Shown: positions 22,310 to 32,916 of the stretch, piece after piece
Layout: every line of letters starts with the position of its first letter
Numbering within the stretch: the first letter of the stretch is position 1
NCBI GenBank assembly: GCA_027923505.1
Contig: BROI01000002.1
Span: 186,001-250,000, forward strand
Origin: Mayamaea pseudoterrestris
Lineage: Eukaryota; Bacillariophyta; Bacillariophyceae; Sellaphorales; Sellaphoraceae
DNA length: 64,000 bases
Reading direction: 5' to 3'
Notes under the pieces: generated by a model
What the model saw: only the letters and a program-made list of their open reading frames with translations
What the model was told of the DNA's origin: nothing
The model's database searches: none
Program-made: the position numbers and the translations under genes

Positions 22310-23921
22310 TTACCTTAATCGTTTTTGGTACTGCCTAAATGCTTTATCAAGTCGGATAAGAAATTCGTCTAGTTCCGCCGGTCGCACTCCAATGGCAACC
22401 GCAGCCGTCATGTAGGCATGAGGATAGTTGTCCGTCGAACTTCCAAACCCTTTAAACTCAATCGTTCCTATTCGCTTCGTCTCGCCTCGAGGAACGACGC
22501 GAGTACCACTGACGCAGCGACTAAACAGCATGGCACCAAACGTGGAAATATCCTTCGAAACTGCCTTGAGATAGTCGTTCTCATTTTCATCCGGATTACG
22601 AGGTCTTGCTAGCTTGTCCAAAGTGATACCAAATGAAATTGTATTGTGATCTGTGCACAGGAGGAGGCGCTCTCCGTGTCGATCTGCCACAGCTTGCAGC
22701 CGAGCAGGAAATGCTTGTGCAAGTTCGTTTCGCTCCTTCAGCAAGCGCTCGTATCCTTTCAAGCCCATGGAAAGGAGCGTGATGAACAAGTCAATGACTG
22801 GTGACGATGAAGCGCGGCCAGCGTATAGTTTGCCGATATTTTGAATAATGGAATCGGACGGAGATGTGACAATTGATCCGCCTGTAGACGAGGGAAATTA
22901 TGAGTAAGGTTTACAATGTCAAAGCAATAATCGAAAGGTTTCACATACCAACTGGAACAAGAAAGTTCTTGTCCGTGGACGACACAATGGCATCTACTTT
23001 GCCCAGCACGCAGGCGCGATTGATAAGCTTGCATGTTTTCGCACATTGCAGGCCGTAGGCATTGTTAATGATATGATACACTCCTTGCGATGCACAAAGC
23101 TGAGCCACATGATCCACCTTGTCGGGTATACGAGGAGCAAAGCAAGACGTGGTTGTAATGACAGCCAACACCTTTCCGGCATTGTCCTCAAGCATTCGCT
23201 CCATGGTGACGAGATCAGTCACAACTTGGTCGCCATCCAGTACGGTTGGAACGACTATGCATGTCATGCCTGCGGATTGAATAGCCTTGAAACAACTCTT
23301 TTGGTCAATCCTGCTCCACAGTACAATATTTCGCTGCAATTTCTCTTCATCGCGAAAGCTTGACAGCACCAGAGACATGGACATGCCAGTGCACAGCGGC
23401 AGCAAGATGCCATGCGCCGCAGCAGTCTTGGCGTTCAAACCGCTACCACGCCGCATGGCATCCAGTGTCAGCAGCAACGTGAGTTTCACTAAAACGCTCG
23501 AGCCGACCGCCTTGGGCTGCGGCTCGGTTATGTCGCCGGATCGTCCCATGCCGTGCGCGAATCCATAGTGCCGCTGCGAAACGAGGGATGAATAGACGCG
23601 ACCTTCTCGCTCACCCACCCCGGTCCATCGTGTATCACTCGAATCGTTCGAGCTGCAGCATGTTGGTAGTTTATTGTTCGTGTCCAGTGTTGAAAGGAGA
23701 AATAGTAGTTGCTGTATTTGCACGTCAGTCCATCCGTGATCTGGCAGTCGTCGATTCGCAAAGAGGGAATAAAATCGCTTATTCGCGGCTATAACGTTTG
23801 AGACACCGACCGTAGCATGAGTTTTGGGTATTCTGAGAGCTGTAAAGCAGGCTATTATCTCGTCAGGCGATGCCGTCATGGTGATGGATGACGAGAATGA
23901 TGTCGGTGGAGGCACTATCAT
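22310..23921 (-). CDS. SEPSECS: O-phosphoseryl-tRNA(Sec) selenium transferase (SepSecS), two exons
   Basis: PLP enzyme that converts phosphoseryl-tRNA(Sec) to selenocysteinyl-tRNA(Sec) with selenophosphate, the last step of eukaryotic selenocysteine synthesis. Exons are 22949-23921 and 22310-22881. The intron 22882-22948 restores the family's VPVGG after the PLP lysine in SSTDKNFLVPVG. Other family blocks: GVGEREGRVYSSLVSQRHY, HGMGRSGDITEPQPKAVGSS, WSRIDQKSCFKAI, TTTSCFAPRIPDKVDH, HIINNAYGLQ, LYAGRASSSPVIDL, ITLLSMGLKGY and NNYPHAYMTAA-like DNYPHAYMTAAVAIG. The frame is open to an ATG at 24080; I prefer 23921 (MIVPPPTSF) because 24080 would leave almost no leader after the upstream gene. An ATG at 23879 is also possible. 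The C-terminus is shorter than in human. Identification is very firm. Confidence 0.93.
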
Positions 23922-24102
23922 CGATGAAACGCAAAAATGTTTTTGTCGCAGCGGGTCACAATAGTTGGAACCTCTGCGACTACAAGTACCGATATGCAAG
24001 AGTAGCGACCCAATATGAGCATATCTATGCAAGTATATATTAGTATCACGTCCGAGCAGAAGACTTGAGTTATAAATCATTGTTGGTCGTCACTTGCCGA
24101 CT

Positions 24103-24948
24103 CTAGTAGCTCGTCGCCATGGCCCATTCAAAGGCATCCACGTCAGTTGCGCCCACAATCACTCCTGGTGGAGGAATGGAAACTTCGTCCGTGTCATCCA
24201 ATCCCAATTCGTATCGCAGCAAGTCTTCTTGCTTCATCCGATGCTCGCAATTGATGCTGAATGATTGAATCGCGCGCAGACGCTCCGTTTGTGGATCTTG
24301 CAATAGCACTTTATTTGCATCCGACTCCTTCAACGCTTGATAATGCTCCACCATGACTGGACAAAGTCTTGACAAAAATAAGGACTTGCCTTCTATCAGT
24401 GGTAACGTATCAAAGCCCTCGACAAGCGAAAAGTCTGCATCCTTTGGCAAGCAATACATTGTCGTAGTGACACCCACTGCCATGGACGCGGCTACATCGA
24501 GAATCCAGTCCAATATATTTTTGATTGAAGAGTACTTGGTATCACTCGAGCTGCCCGCTCGTTTGACGTGTATGTCGGATCTAGGAGAAACCTGACTGCT
24601 CTGTCGAAAGGGACTGTTGCTGCTGCCTCTACCAGTTTGTCCTTGATGTCGCTGCTGCTGCACTTGCTGCAATCTATAGACTTGTCTCCAGTGCCATTTT
24701 CGCAACAATATCAGCGACAAGGATGCTGCCAAGATTCCCTTTGGAATGGCCGTTCGAATGCTTTGTATATATGGAGCCAAGACTTTGTCAACTGGATCGT
24801 CTACCGGTAGGTCAGGTGGCTGCTGCCGCCGCCGCTGCTGCCGTTCTTGTATCAACTTCTGGACCAGTGCCCGAGTGATACTATTTGATATTTGCTCTTC
24901 CTGCTGAACGCGATCGGTGGAACTATTAGCGGAACGAGTAGTTGGCAT
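24103..24948 (-). CDS. Unrecognised protein with two hydrophobic segments
   Basis: 281 residues from an ATG at 24948. The N-terminus is Gln/Arg-rich and probably coiled (LVQKLIQERQQRRRQQ). A hydrophobic segment follows near residue 70 (GILAASLSLILLRKW), then a Gln/Ser-rich linker, a second hydrophobic helix (LDWILDVAASMAVGVTT) and an acidic C-terminal half (LGLDDTDEVSIPPPG). I know no family with this plan. It is on the same strand as SepSecS, 182 bp upstream of that gene's preferred start, and divergent from the next membrane protein. A role in an organelle or ER membrane is only a guess. Confidence 0.6.
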   Translation of the reverse strand: MPTTRSANSSTDRVQQEEQISNSITRALVQKLIQERQQRRRQQPPDLPVDDPVDKVLAPYIQSIRTAIPKGILAASLSLILLRKWHWRQVYRLQQVQQQRHQGQTGRGSSNSPFRQSSQVSPRSDIHVKRAGSSSDTKYSSIKNILDWILDVAASMAVGVTTTMYCLPKDADFSLVEGFDTLPLIEGKSLFLSRLCPVMVEHYQALKESDANKVLLQDPQTERLRAIQSFSINCEHRMKQEDLLRYELGLDDTDEVSIPPPGVIVGATDVDAFEWAMATSY

Positions 24949-25206
24949 TGTTTAAAATGGTTGAGGTGCTTGTTGTGCAGGTTTCGAAGGATCTTTTGAA
25001 CGATGTTGCGGATGGCGAGCTTTCGCGGGAGTGAAAAGACGTGAGAACCTTTGCGACACTTTGATCTTCGCTCATCGATCTTCGTCGCAACCGCTCCACA
25101 CATCATCGTCACATCTCACATCGTCCATTCACTATCTTTCAGATGCAGTAATCTTGCTCATACGTACTTTAACAAAACTACATTCCATTATTATTCTATA
25201 AGAATC

Positions 25207-26328
25207 ATGTCAGACCCAAATAACTGGGTCAAGAACCCGCCATCAACCTTTGTCGTGATTCAAAATACGTCACGCGAAGCACTCAATAATCAAATGGGCA
25301 TTGTCGTTGGCTTTCAGTCGGACCGCTACATTATTGCACTCACCAAGACGCCTCGCATGGAACCAAAGAGCTTCAAGAGCGACAATTTACGAGTTGCATC
25401 CAAAATCGAGCAGTTTAAGGCGCAGTATGAACTGCTGACGAACGATCCGAACGTTCAGGCGCAGATTCAAAGTGCACTCCAGCAAGTCAAGCAAGTGACG
25501 GGATTGGACGCTCAGTACTTGGCGGGACTATTGGTTGCTCTATTAATTGCTAGTCTGTGGCTCCTTGGAATCAGCCGAACGCTAATGCTGATTTCCTTCT
25601 TGGCCATGACCGGCATGGTCTTGGTGCCGGCCTATCTTGAAACCAAATCGCTCCGGGGCGCACTCACCAAGGCGCCCGACCAATTGGCAAAGGTGCTGCG
25701 CGAGTCAAATCTTCCACTGGCAACAAGGATCGCCTCGAACAAAATGTACATGGCAATGCTGGTTGGATTCTTCGTCGCCTTTTTTGTTTCGGCCATGCTT
25801 CCAAAGTCAGTGGCTACTGCTGCCGTGGCGAGTGGTGCTGGACATCAGCGGTCGCTAACGTCTTGGATCACCGGAACGTCATCACCATCCGCGTCAACGA
25901 CTGCTAGTTCCATTAGCGCTGTTGACTTGGAAAAGTATTACAAGCTTGGCTTTGACGATGCGACGGAGCAAAAGGCGTTTGGAACGTCTCTGCCGGAAGC
26001 AGCTGCATCCGCCACATCAATGCCAATCAAACCTTCTGGTCCGCACCGCGTCGACCACGACGAATTCGACTACGCCAGCAGTAGCAGTGACAGTACGTAT
26101 AGTACCATGCCCAAGATGAAAAGCAAGTCGTCCCTCTTTTCCATTAGCAACGCCATGTGCGTCTTTGCCATTTTTCGAACCGTCAATGAACTTGGCCGCG
26201 ACGGACCAAACGGACAGATTGATTTGCGACGACTCTGGGCCAATATACAAGTGCAGCCGTTTTGGCGTCTGGGGTTGCTGGGGCTGTCAGTCTATCGGCT
26301 TGTTTCTTCCGTACTGGCGAGTTATTAG
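25207..26328 (+). CDS. Unrecognised multi-pass membrane protein
   Basis: About 373 residues from MSDPNNWVKNPP, the first ATG that starts compact sequence; the frame is open upstream to 25051. Four hydrophobic segments are visible: LAGLLVALLIASLWLLG, TLMLISFLAMTGMVLVPAY, MYMAMLVGFFVAFFVSAML and, at the end, FWRLGLLGLSVYRLVSSVL. Between the third and fourth lies a Ser/Thr-rich loop with DLEKYYKLGFDDAT. No signal peptide precedes the soluble N-terminal 120 residues. The layout suggests an ER or organelle membrane protein. I do not recognise a family. Confidence 0.65.
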   Translation: MSDPNNWVKNPPSTFVVIQNTSREALNNQMGIVVGFQSDRYIIALTKTPRMEPKSFKSDNLRVASKIEQFKAQYELLTNDPNVQAQIQSALQQVKQVTGLDAQYLAGLLVALLIASLWLLGISRTLMLISFLAMTGMVLVPAYLETKSLRGALTKAPDQLAKVLRESNLPLATRIASNKMYMAMLVGFFVAFFVSAMLPKSVATAAVASGAGHQRSLTSWITGTSSPSASTTASSISAVDLEKYYKLGFDDATEQKAFGTSLPEAAASATSMPIKPSGPHRVDHDEFDYASSSSDSTYSTMPKMKSKSSLFSISNAMCVFAIFRTVNELGRDGPNGQIDLRRLWANIQVQPFWRLGLLGLSVYRLVSSVLASY

Positions 26329-26637
26329 TATTTGGTACTATATAATTGTGAATGGAGCGAGAGTAGAGATGATCGAATACGGTATAACGACAGGAGAATT
26401 CGTTTGCATACGTTTGTTAGTAAGTTCGTAGCTGTAATCTATTTATCGTTTGTTATGCCGTCAAATCGAGCCGGTTTTTCTTATGCTCCTCAGTATGTGC
26501 GGCCATTGACGCGAGACAGGCAAGACGACTCCATCTATAAGTAAAGAACGACTCGCCTTTTCTCCTCAATTGTCGGCTTACCGAAGAACATACGGCCATT
26601 AAATACATCGACAGCAATAGCGTACCATACGGCAAAC
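26329..26637. other. Convergent 3' intergenic region
   Basis: About 310 bases between the 3' ends of the membrane-protein gene and exportin-4. AT-rich, with no gene or repeat seen. Confidence 0.4.
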
Positions 26638-29600
26638 TTAGCGAAGCAACAGGAACGAATGCACTTCGTTAACAAACTCTTCAAAGAGCGTCTTAAACCG
26701 TGATCGCACCATACGCCCCTCATAGCCTCCTTCTCCAGCCCTTTTAACCATATCAGGCTGTACCAGCTTGCAAAATGCAGATTGCAATCGGATGCGCTGC
26801 TGCTCGTCGGCTACTTGATTCACTAGGCCTTGCATGAGAGTTCCAAATCCATTCACATCAACCGCGACGAGGAAAAGGAAGGCCAGTCCAGCAGGTTCGA
26901 TACGGTCCACGACCACGTTTTGAAAGACAACCTCGGTAAGTAGCCGTTTCGTGCAATTGGAGAAAATGTCAGGGTGCTGCGCCAAATGCGGCGCTATGAG
27001 CTGCGGGTTCTTGAGACATTCTCTGGGTATGCTCGCAAGGCTATGGAGTGAACACTTGGCCACGTGTGCATCTTGATACTTCATGCCGAACAAGATGGAC
27101 TCCATGAGAGCGTGAAACACCTCGTACGGCAAGGAGCAAACCTTTTCTGGATACGTATCCATCATGTAAAACACGAGCTCGAAGAAGGTGGTACAAAGTG
27201 AAGGGAACTGCAAAAGTCCTTCACTCATAAGAGGGAGTATCTTTTCCAAACCGTAAAACACCATATCTGTGACTTGTGCGGAATCCACACCTTCCGCACT
27301 GCTGCAGGCATCTATAAAATCTTTGGTGCCAAGATTGACGAGTAGCTGGAGAACGCATAAAATGTCGCTGTATGCCTGCTCCTCATCTGCCGTCGCCTCC
27401 GTACTGGCCTTTCGTTTGATGACTCGATGCTGAATATGATTGGCGGAATAGCTTTTAAGAGCTTCCGCCACAGCTGCGAACAATGCAAGACATTGGTCGC
27501 GATTTAGCATGACAATGAATTGCTCAGTATAATCCCTGAAGAAACGCAACACATTTTCGCTCACGGACAAATCCGTGCTATAAAACGTCACGAGACCAGT
27601 GAGCTGAGGTAGAAAAGGCGTCAGGAACTGCGGCACACGCTCCGCATCAGTCATTTGACTGGCATGAGCGATTCCACAAAACATCTCAATGCAAAGGGAT
27701 GCCATTTCTTTGGCGTCCAAATCGTCGGGTCCAAATTGTTTCGCGGCAAGTGCATTCACAAGGGATGTAAATCCGTCATGCACTACTTTCATCGATTCGG
27801 TAATCATGGCGTTTGCCGTGTTGTCGGTGGTATCGCTGCACGCCACAAGAATGACGGTCAGTATCCCCGCCTTGTCATTGTACGGAAGTCGTTGGTATCC
27901 CCAGACGAGATTCAATAAATGAAGCTGATCTTGACCAAGCTTCGTTTTAATGATAGCATCAAACTCTGCATGTGATGCAAAGTGGCGCATGTCACCCGTA
28001 AGGCAGTGGAAACGGACCAATTGTTGAAATGAGGGCGATGCCACCAGAGCTTGCCGAACAGGACCAGTCTTGTCGGCAAACGACTGGAGAAGAGAACTGG
28101 CGCTCGCTTGCAATATCTTCTCTTGCGGCCAAAAACACTGATATTGAAGACACAAGTCAACGCAAAAGCTAATAATTTGCTGTGCGCTCTCAGAGTTGGA
28201 CCAATTTTGGAGCAACAGGCTGTTGCGGCTAGATTCTCCATCAGAAGGATAAACATATGCAGGCGCCCAACGACGGAAAAACCACAAAAAAGAGCGTGAT
28301 AACATCGGGGACAGTCGCAGATTGTTGGGATTGGAAGCTATTTTCTTGGCTTGCGCGTCGGCAAACTGCACCATGGCATTCACAGCACCAGCAATTTCAA
28401 TGGTCAGATTAGGATATCGGTCGGCGGCGATGACAATTGCATCAGGTATTGCAGCCTTTTCTCCCTTGTTTTCGTCTGTTAACAAATGGCAAGCAAACAT
28501 GGACAACATTCTAGCTTCCTCGAGCAATGCTGCGATTTCAGCGCTCACATTACCAGTGCCCTCCCAAAATGCTTGGAGCTTGGGCATTGTTTCACCAAAC
28601 CTAGCGGATAAGCATGCAAGTGCCAACGACAAATTTAAGCGACCCATAGATGAGACTGCTGTGAGTTCCTCGTCCATACTACCTTCCAGTATATCTTCCT
28701 TCAGCTCATCAAGGTCTTCCTCATGCGTCACTTGGTAATGCTCCTCGATCGCCGCCATTTTAGTGCGACAGCTTACAAAGGCTTCATAGAGTGGACCCAA
28801 AACCTGTGAAAGTGACTCGCACGCGTGTTGTCGACTCTCGTCAGTGCCAGTATAAAGCAACCAGGGATCCCCACAAAGTGTCACGCCACATTCGACGACT
28901 ATTGAAATGATACCCTCTCTCCAATCATAGAATTGCATGCCGTCTATGTCACCTTGTGCTTGTTGACAATCTAACAGTTGATCATGCAATACTGTCATAC
29001 CAATGCTTGCTAGACCCTGCAGCAATGAAACGAGCGTCGGCTGCAGCTGCAATTCCATTAGAGTAGCAAGTCGAAAGTTGAAAACGATGCGTGAAATAAT
29101 CCCAAGCGTATCAGGCAGTAAAGCGCTCTCTGGCAGCATGACACCAGGCGACTGCAGCAATTGCAGCGAACCTTGCAGCAAACACTCAGCATATTGTCGC
29201 TTAATATCATCGGCTTGGACAAACATGGGACCCGCCAAGCTCGCCAACTGAAGAATTAATTGTCGAAGCAGCATGGCCAATGGCGATGACTCTGACTGAG
29301 CTGCCATGACTCGCGCATGCGTTTCAAAGACGGCGCGCACCAACTCGGGTCGTGCCAAGTGCTCCTTCCACTCAATCGGCGGTCGCAGCAGCGTCCGCGT
29401 CAAACTCGCCAGCGCTCCAAAGCTGCTCGTCGACCAGGCTGCCAAACCAAACTCCCACGTCAAGATGTCAATGACGAGCTGAACAACGGCAAGAGTTTGC
29501 TCCGGTAATGTTAATGCTGTAGATTGATTGTTGTTTAATACTTGTGAAACCACTTGCTCCAACGCTTTCAACGCCATGTTTAAACACTGCAACAAATGCT

Positions 29601-30264
29601 TTTTTTCAAAGATGGAATGGACCTTCTGATGAAACTCGAGCGGCAGGCGGTAGCTGACGGCCGATTTGCCACTCATTTCGCCAATCAGCTGACTGCAAAA
29701 TAGTGCGGCCAATGTAGGATTCACTTGGAACCAGTGCTGCTGCAAATAGTTCAGCAAGTCATCGGGCGTTGATAGCAGTGGTGGTAGCTGAAGGTTGGCA
29801 GTAATTTGCTGCAGCAACGCTTGCTCCATGGGATTTTGAACGGCACTCATTGCAATATCAATTGCTGCAGCAGCATCATCCTTCCAAGCGCGCTTCCAAA
29901 GGACGACTGACGTGTTTAAGCAAGCCAACTGAAGGGTGCGACTAAATTGGAACTTTTGCTCAGCCATGCTTATGAAAGATCCTCGAAGAACCGTCATTAA
30001 AGGACTCGAGCACGATCTCTGATACTTCCATAGCAAGACTTGTCGACAACCGGTAATGCAGTGAAAGAGTAACTCCTCATCTCGGGTTTGAAACTCGACG
30101 AGGCATCGAAGAAACAGCCAATCCGCATCGCCCGACTGGCGCAGGTATTCAAGGGCGGCATGCGCCACGGCTATACGATTGTTGGGATCAATATTGGTAA
30201 CATTTGGAGGAAGGACTGTCAAAAAGTGCTGTAGTTGCTGCGTGGCGGATGATAAAGAAGTCAT
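26638..30264 (-). CDS. XPO4: Exportin-4 homologue (importin-beta family)
   Basis: About 1208 residues in one exon from the ATG at 30264 (MTSLSSATQQLQ); the longer frame has no upstream ATG. The whole length is alpha-helical HEAT-like repeats. The N-terminal part resembles exportin-4 and exportin-7: WLFLRCLVEFQTRDEELLFH, then LLWKYQRSC. The block after residue 250 (ILTWEFGL, LLRPPIEWKEHL, LASLAGPMF) matches exportin-4 most closely. The length suits XPO4 (about 1150). Exportin-4 exports eIF5A and SMAD3 and imports some Sox factors in animals; in algae the cargo is untested. It acts at the nuclear pore with Ran-GTP. XPO7/RanBP16 is the alternative. It is divergent from the BTB gene. Confidence 0.8.
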   Translation of the reverse strand: MTSLSSATQQLQHFLTVLPPNVTNIDPNNRIAVAHAALEYLRQSGDADWLFLRCLVEFQTRDEELLFHCITGCRQVLLWKYQRSCSSPLMTVLRGSFISMAEQKFQFSRTLQLACLNTSVVLWKRAWKDDAAAAIDIAMSAVQNPMEQALLQQITANLQLPPLLSTPDDLLNYLQQHWFQVNPTLAALFCSQLIGEMSGKSAVSYRLPLEFHQKVHSIFEKKHLLQCLNMALKALEQVVSQVLNNNQSTALTLPEQTLAVVQLVIDILTWEFGLAAWSTSSFGALASLTRTLLRPPIEWKEHLARPELVRAVFETHARVMAAQSESSPLAMLLRQLILQLASLAGPMFVQADDIKRQYAECLLQGSLQLLQSPGVMLPESALLPDTLGIISRIVFNFRLATLMELQLQPTLVSLLQGLASIGMTVLHDQLLDCQQAQGDIDGMQFYDWREGIISIVVECGVTLCGDPWLLYTGTDESRQHACESLSQVLGPLYEAFVSCRTKMAAIEEHYQVTHEEDLDELKEDILEGSMDEELTAVSSMGRLNLSLALACLSARFGETMPKLQAFWEGTGNVSAEIAALLEEARMLSMFACHLLTDENKGEKAAIPDAIVIAADRYPNLTIEIAGAVNAMVQFADAQAKKIASNPNNLRLSPMLSRSFLWFFRRWAPAYVYPSDGESSRNSLLLQNWSNSESAQQIISFCVDLCLQYQCFWPQEKILQASASSLLQSFADKTGPVRQALVASPSFQQLVRFHCLTGDMRHFASHAEFDAIIKTKLGQDQLHLLNLVWGYQRLPYNDKAGILTVILVACSDTTDNTANAMITESMKVVHDGFTSLVNALAAKQFGPDDLDAKEMASLCIEMFCGIAHASQMTDAERVPQFLTPFLPQLTGLVTFYSTDLSVSENVLRFFRDYTEQFIVMLNRDQCLALFAAVAEALKSYSANHIQHRVIKRKASTEATADEEQAYSDILCVLQLLVNLGTKDFIDACSSAEGVDSAQVTDMVFYGLEKILPLMSEGLLQFPSLCTTFFELVFYMMDTYPEKVCSLPYEVFHALMESILFGMKYQDAHVAKCSLHSLASIPRECLKNPQLIAPHLAQHPDIFSNCTKRLLTEVVFQNVVVDRIEPAGLAFLFLVAVDVNGFGTLMQGLVNQVADEQQRIRLQSAFCKLVQPDMVKRAGEGGYEGRMVRSRFKTLFEEFVNEVHSFLLLR

Positions 30265-30741
30265 GGTCTCGTTGTATTTATGTTTGTCGAAACTCCTGAA
30301 CAAGCAAGAAACGGCTTGCGCCTGTGAAGGGCTCGCGGAAGCCGTGCAAAGCGCAAAGACTACCCGTGGGAAATAGAAACTCGCTTAATCTCCCTTTTTC
30401 CTGGAATATTCGGTACCAACTGCAGCTCAATGGAAGTCTGAAACTAATGCCAAGGATTACTTGTTAGACGTGTATAGTGCGATGCCCTGTGGCTGGCGAT
30501 CACGCAGCGTATGTTGGACGCGTCGGACCGGCTATGGATTCGGTGTGTCCAGTGCGAACTTTCCGCGCACGGAATGACTCGTTTTCAAATTCGTTGATGA
30601 CCTCTAATGTCGTAGCACGACCGACTGCGACTTTCGCCTCCAGCAGAATTTTGCTCATACTGTAAAACGCGAGACGGCGACGGCGAGACGAGACTGAAGA
30701 CGGCAGAATCAACCACGACCTTCAACACACTCTGCAGCAAC
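30265..30741. other. Divergent promoter region between exportin-4 and the BTB gene
   Basis: About 480 bases without a supported gene. Short frames on both strands lack motifs. It should hold both promoters; no specific element was recognised. Confidence 0.4.
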
Positions 30742-32103
30742 ATGTCGAAACGCAAGTCTGATCATTTGGAAATAGCTGCCGTTATCAATGCGGATAGCTC
30801 TCTGAAAACATATACTGTTTTGGGCGCGGGAACGGAAGAAGTCAATGGAGTCTACACGATTTGTCCGGATTTACGAAATGGTCATCCTCATTACAGTAAG
30901 GAGTGCAAATGGAAAGGAAAAGCCGCGACTATCAACCTCTTCTGCCTTGATCAAACGTGGTACATCAGTGTCGTCATTTCATACACGCCAGGTGATTCGG
31001 TTGATTTATTGTATCGTAACTTAAACCCTGCCGACGCTAAGCATCCCATGAGTGACACTCCAGCGTATGGGTGGCAGACGGCTTACCCTGATATCCAATC
31101 GCCAGGCGTATTGCCTGTTCCAATTGTACAGCATAACGACGAGCATCTTTTGAACTGGCGCGTGGATCCTTCCGTCTCGTTTAGCGATTGGACCATTCAA
31201 GTGACAAGCGCTGATGATAGTGCAACCACTATGAAGGAGTATTTCGTGCACAAGAACATTCTCTCGCTTGGAAAATGGCGATGCGAGTATTTTTCGCGAC
31301 TATTTCAAGCGAGATTTGCCGAGACAAAGGATAGAGTCAGCAAAGTTAAGTTACATTCACTTGCAGCGTCGCGTTTCTCAATGTTTCTCGATTTTATTTA
31401 CAACGCCACGCCCAGCATTTCCGCCAGCGACGTTGCGCCGCTGCTCCATTTGGCAGACTATTTTAATTGCAAGCAGATTCGTTGTGATGTCAAACAATTT
31501 CTCTCAAAAGAACGCACAGAATATGCGTTGACTATTGTTTACAATGGAGCCTTGGCCATTGGAAGCGATAGTGCCATGGAAGAATTGGCAGAAGTATGCG
31601 CCAGTCACCTATCCAACATCAAGTCTACATGGGGATTGTATAAGGTTGCTCCAGTTTCTTTCTGGATTCCTGTATTGACAAAAGCTGCGAAAAAATCGCC
31701 AACTGTGGATCGCGCTGTTTTAGCTATTGCGAAGCACCACAAGATCACCAAAAAGGACTTTGATGCACTGACGTGCAACTCCGTGATTCCCCACATAGCA
31801 CCATCATGCGTTTGGGAGTTGCTGGAGTTGGAGTCAAAGTTTGTAACACCACCGCCAGCCGGTGATTTCGATGCCATTGATCTCACTGATCTCCAGGTTC
31901 GATGCTTAAAGACACTCCGAAGGAACCTCAATGCCTGTCGTCGGCAGAATCCGGAAATCATGCAGTACGCTGCTCGGAACCCTCACTTTTGCTTTGAGCT
32001 GCTCAAAACTCATTACCAGATGCAACCCTCTCGTTCCGATGTGAATGAGATTGTTTTAAATGGTATTATTGACGATTCGAGCGATTTTAGTTTGAGTAAT
32101 TAG
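30742..32103 (+). CDS. BTB/POZ domain protein
   Basis: 453 residues, one exon. The N-terminal 140 residues hold a beta-rich region (TYTVLGAGTEEVNGVYTI and LDQTWYISVVISY) that resembles small sugar- or peptide-binding sandwiches seen in algal proteins. A BTB domain follows (about residues 145-260): SDWTIQV, YFVHKNILSLGKW, YFSRLFQARFAET, VKLHSLAASRFSMFLDFIYN and LLHLADYFNCKQIR. A BACK-like helical region comes next (YALTIVYNGALAIGSDSAME). BTB-BACK proteins often bridge substrates to Cullin-3 ubiquitin ligases. There is no Kelch or MATH part, so the target surface may be the N-terminal region. The BTB call is firm; the ligase role is inferred. Confidence 0.8.
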   Translation: MSKRKSDHLEIAAVINADSSLKTYTVLGAGTEEVNGVYTICPDLRNGHPHYSKECKWKGKAATINLFCLDQTWYISVVISYTPGDSVDLLYRNLNPADAKHPMSDTPAYGWQTAYPDIQSPGVLPVPIVQHNDEHLLNWRVDPSVSFSDWTIQVTSADDSATTMKEYFVHKNILSLGKWRCEYFSRLFQARFAETKDRVSKVKLHSLAASRFSMFLDFIYNATPSISASDVAPLLHLADYFNCKQIRCDVKQFLSKERTEYALTIVYNGALAIGSDSAMEELAEVCASHLSNIKSTWGLYKVAPVSFWIPVLTKAAKKSPTVDRAVLAIAKHHKITKKDFDALTCNSVIPHIAPSCVWELLELESKFVTPPPAGDFDAIDLTDLQVRCLKTLRRNLNACRRQNPEIMQYAARNPHFCFELLKTHYQMQPSRSDVNEIVLNGIIDDSSDFSLSN

Positions 32104-32916
32104 TAAGTTGGGTTTTTGATACTTGGTTGACAGCTTGCTGCTCATGGTCATGTGGGAAATATTCACTCAAATCTTCTAATAATATAGTTTAATGCGTTTT
32201 GAGAATGTAGCTATCGCTCCTCTTTACCCTTGTGCAGTCCATTATAAATTGAATGACAGGGATTCGGCACATCGTGCGATTGATTCGTTTTAGATTCGCA
32301 AGTGGCTACTTTGCTCACCTAGATCGAGCAGATGAATTCTCGGAGTCCTACGGCCGCTTTAGTGGCATTGGCCGCCACCTCACTCGCTGGGACTCTATTT
32401 TTCGGCAACGCTCAGAGCCCTCACTTTTGTTTTTTGCAGTCGCTCAAGGAGCTCATCTCCGAGCTGGTTTAAGTACATATAGGCTGCGGCTATAGATGGT
32501 TCAGTATCAACGAACCACTCCAGATGTCTTGTACAAGTACCATACTCTGTTATTATTGTCATATTAGAGACTGTCTTCTGTAACGCTCTAGTCGACCGCT
32601 TGCTTTTCAGCCTTATGCAACTGCGATAGTAACATTGTAGGTAACAACGCATTGTACCTAGCTAAAGTCGCACCAGGACTCGTGAAATAGCGGTTGACGG
32701 CCAGACCATTCCAAAAACCGAACGCGCGCGCTTGTTCCTCGAGACTCACAAATTCGACAAGGCGACGTTCCGTCCATCATCACTTTATCGACTTCCACGG
32801 GACCACTTGGCATCACTTCCACAAACAATAACATACAGAGTCAAGTAACTGAGTATATTGTGGACTCGTTATAACAAACCGCAATCTTCAACTCTTTCTC
32901 CTTGATCATTTTTACT
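32104..32916. other. Intergenic region upstream of the DUF6824 gene
   Basis: About 810 bases between two plus-strand genes: the 3' UTR of the BTB gene and the promoter and leader of the next. Two antisense or sense frames of about 80 codons have no motif. No RNA gene or repeat was recognised. Confidence 0.4.
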
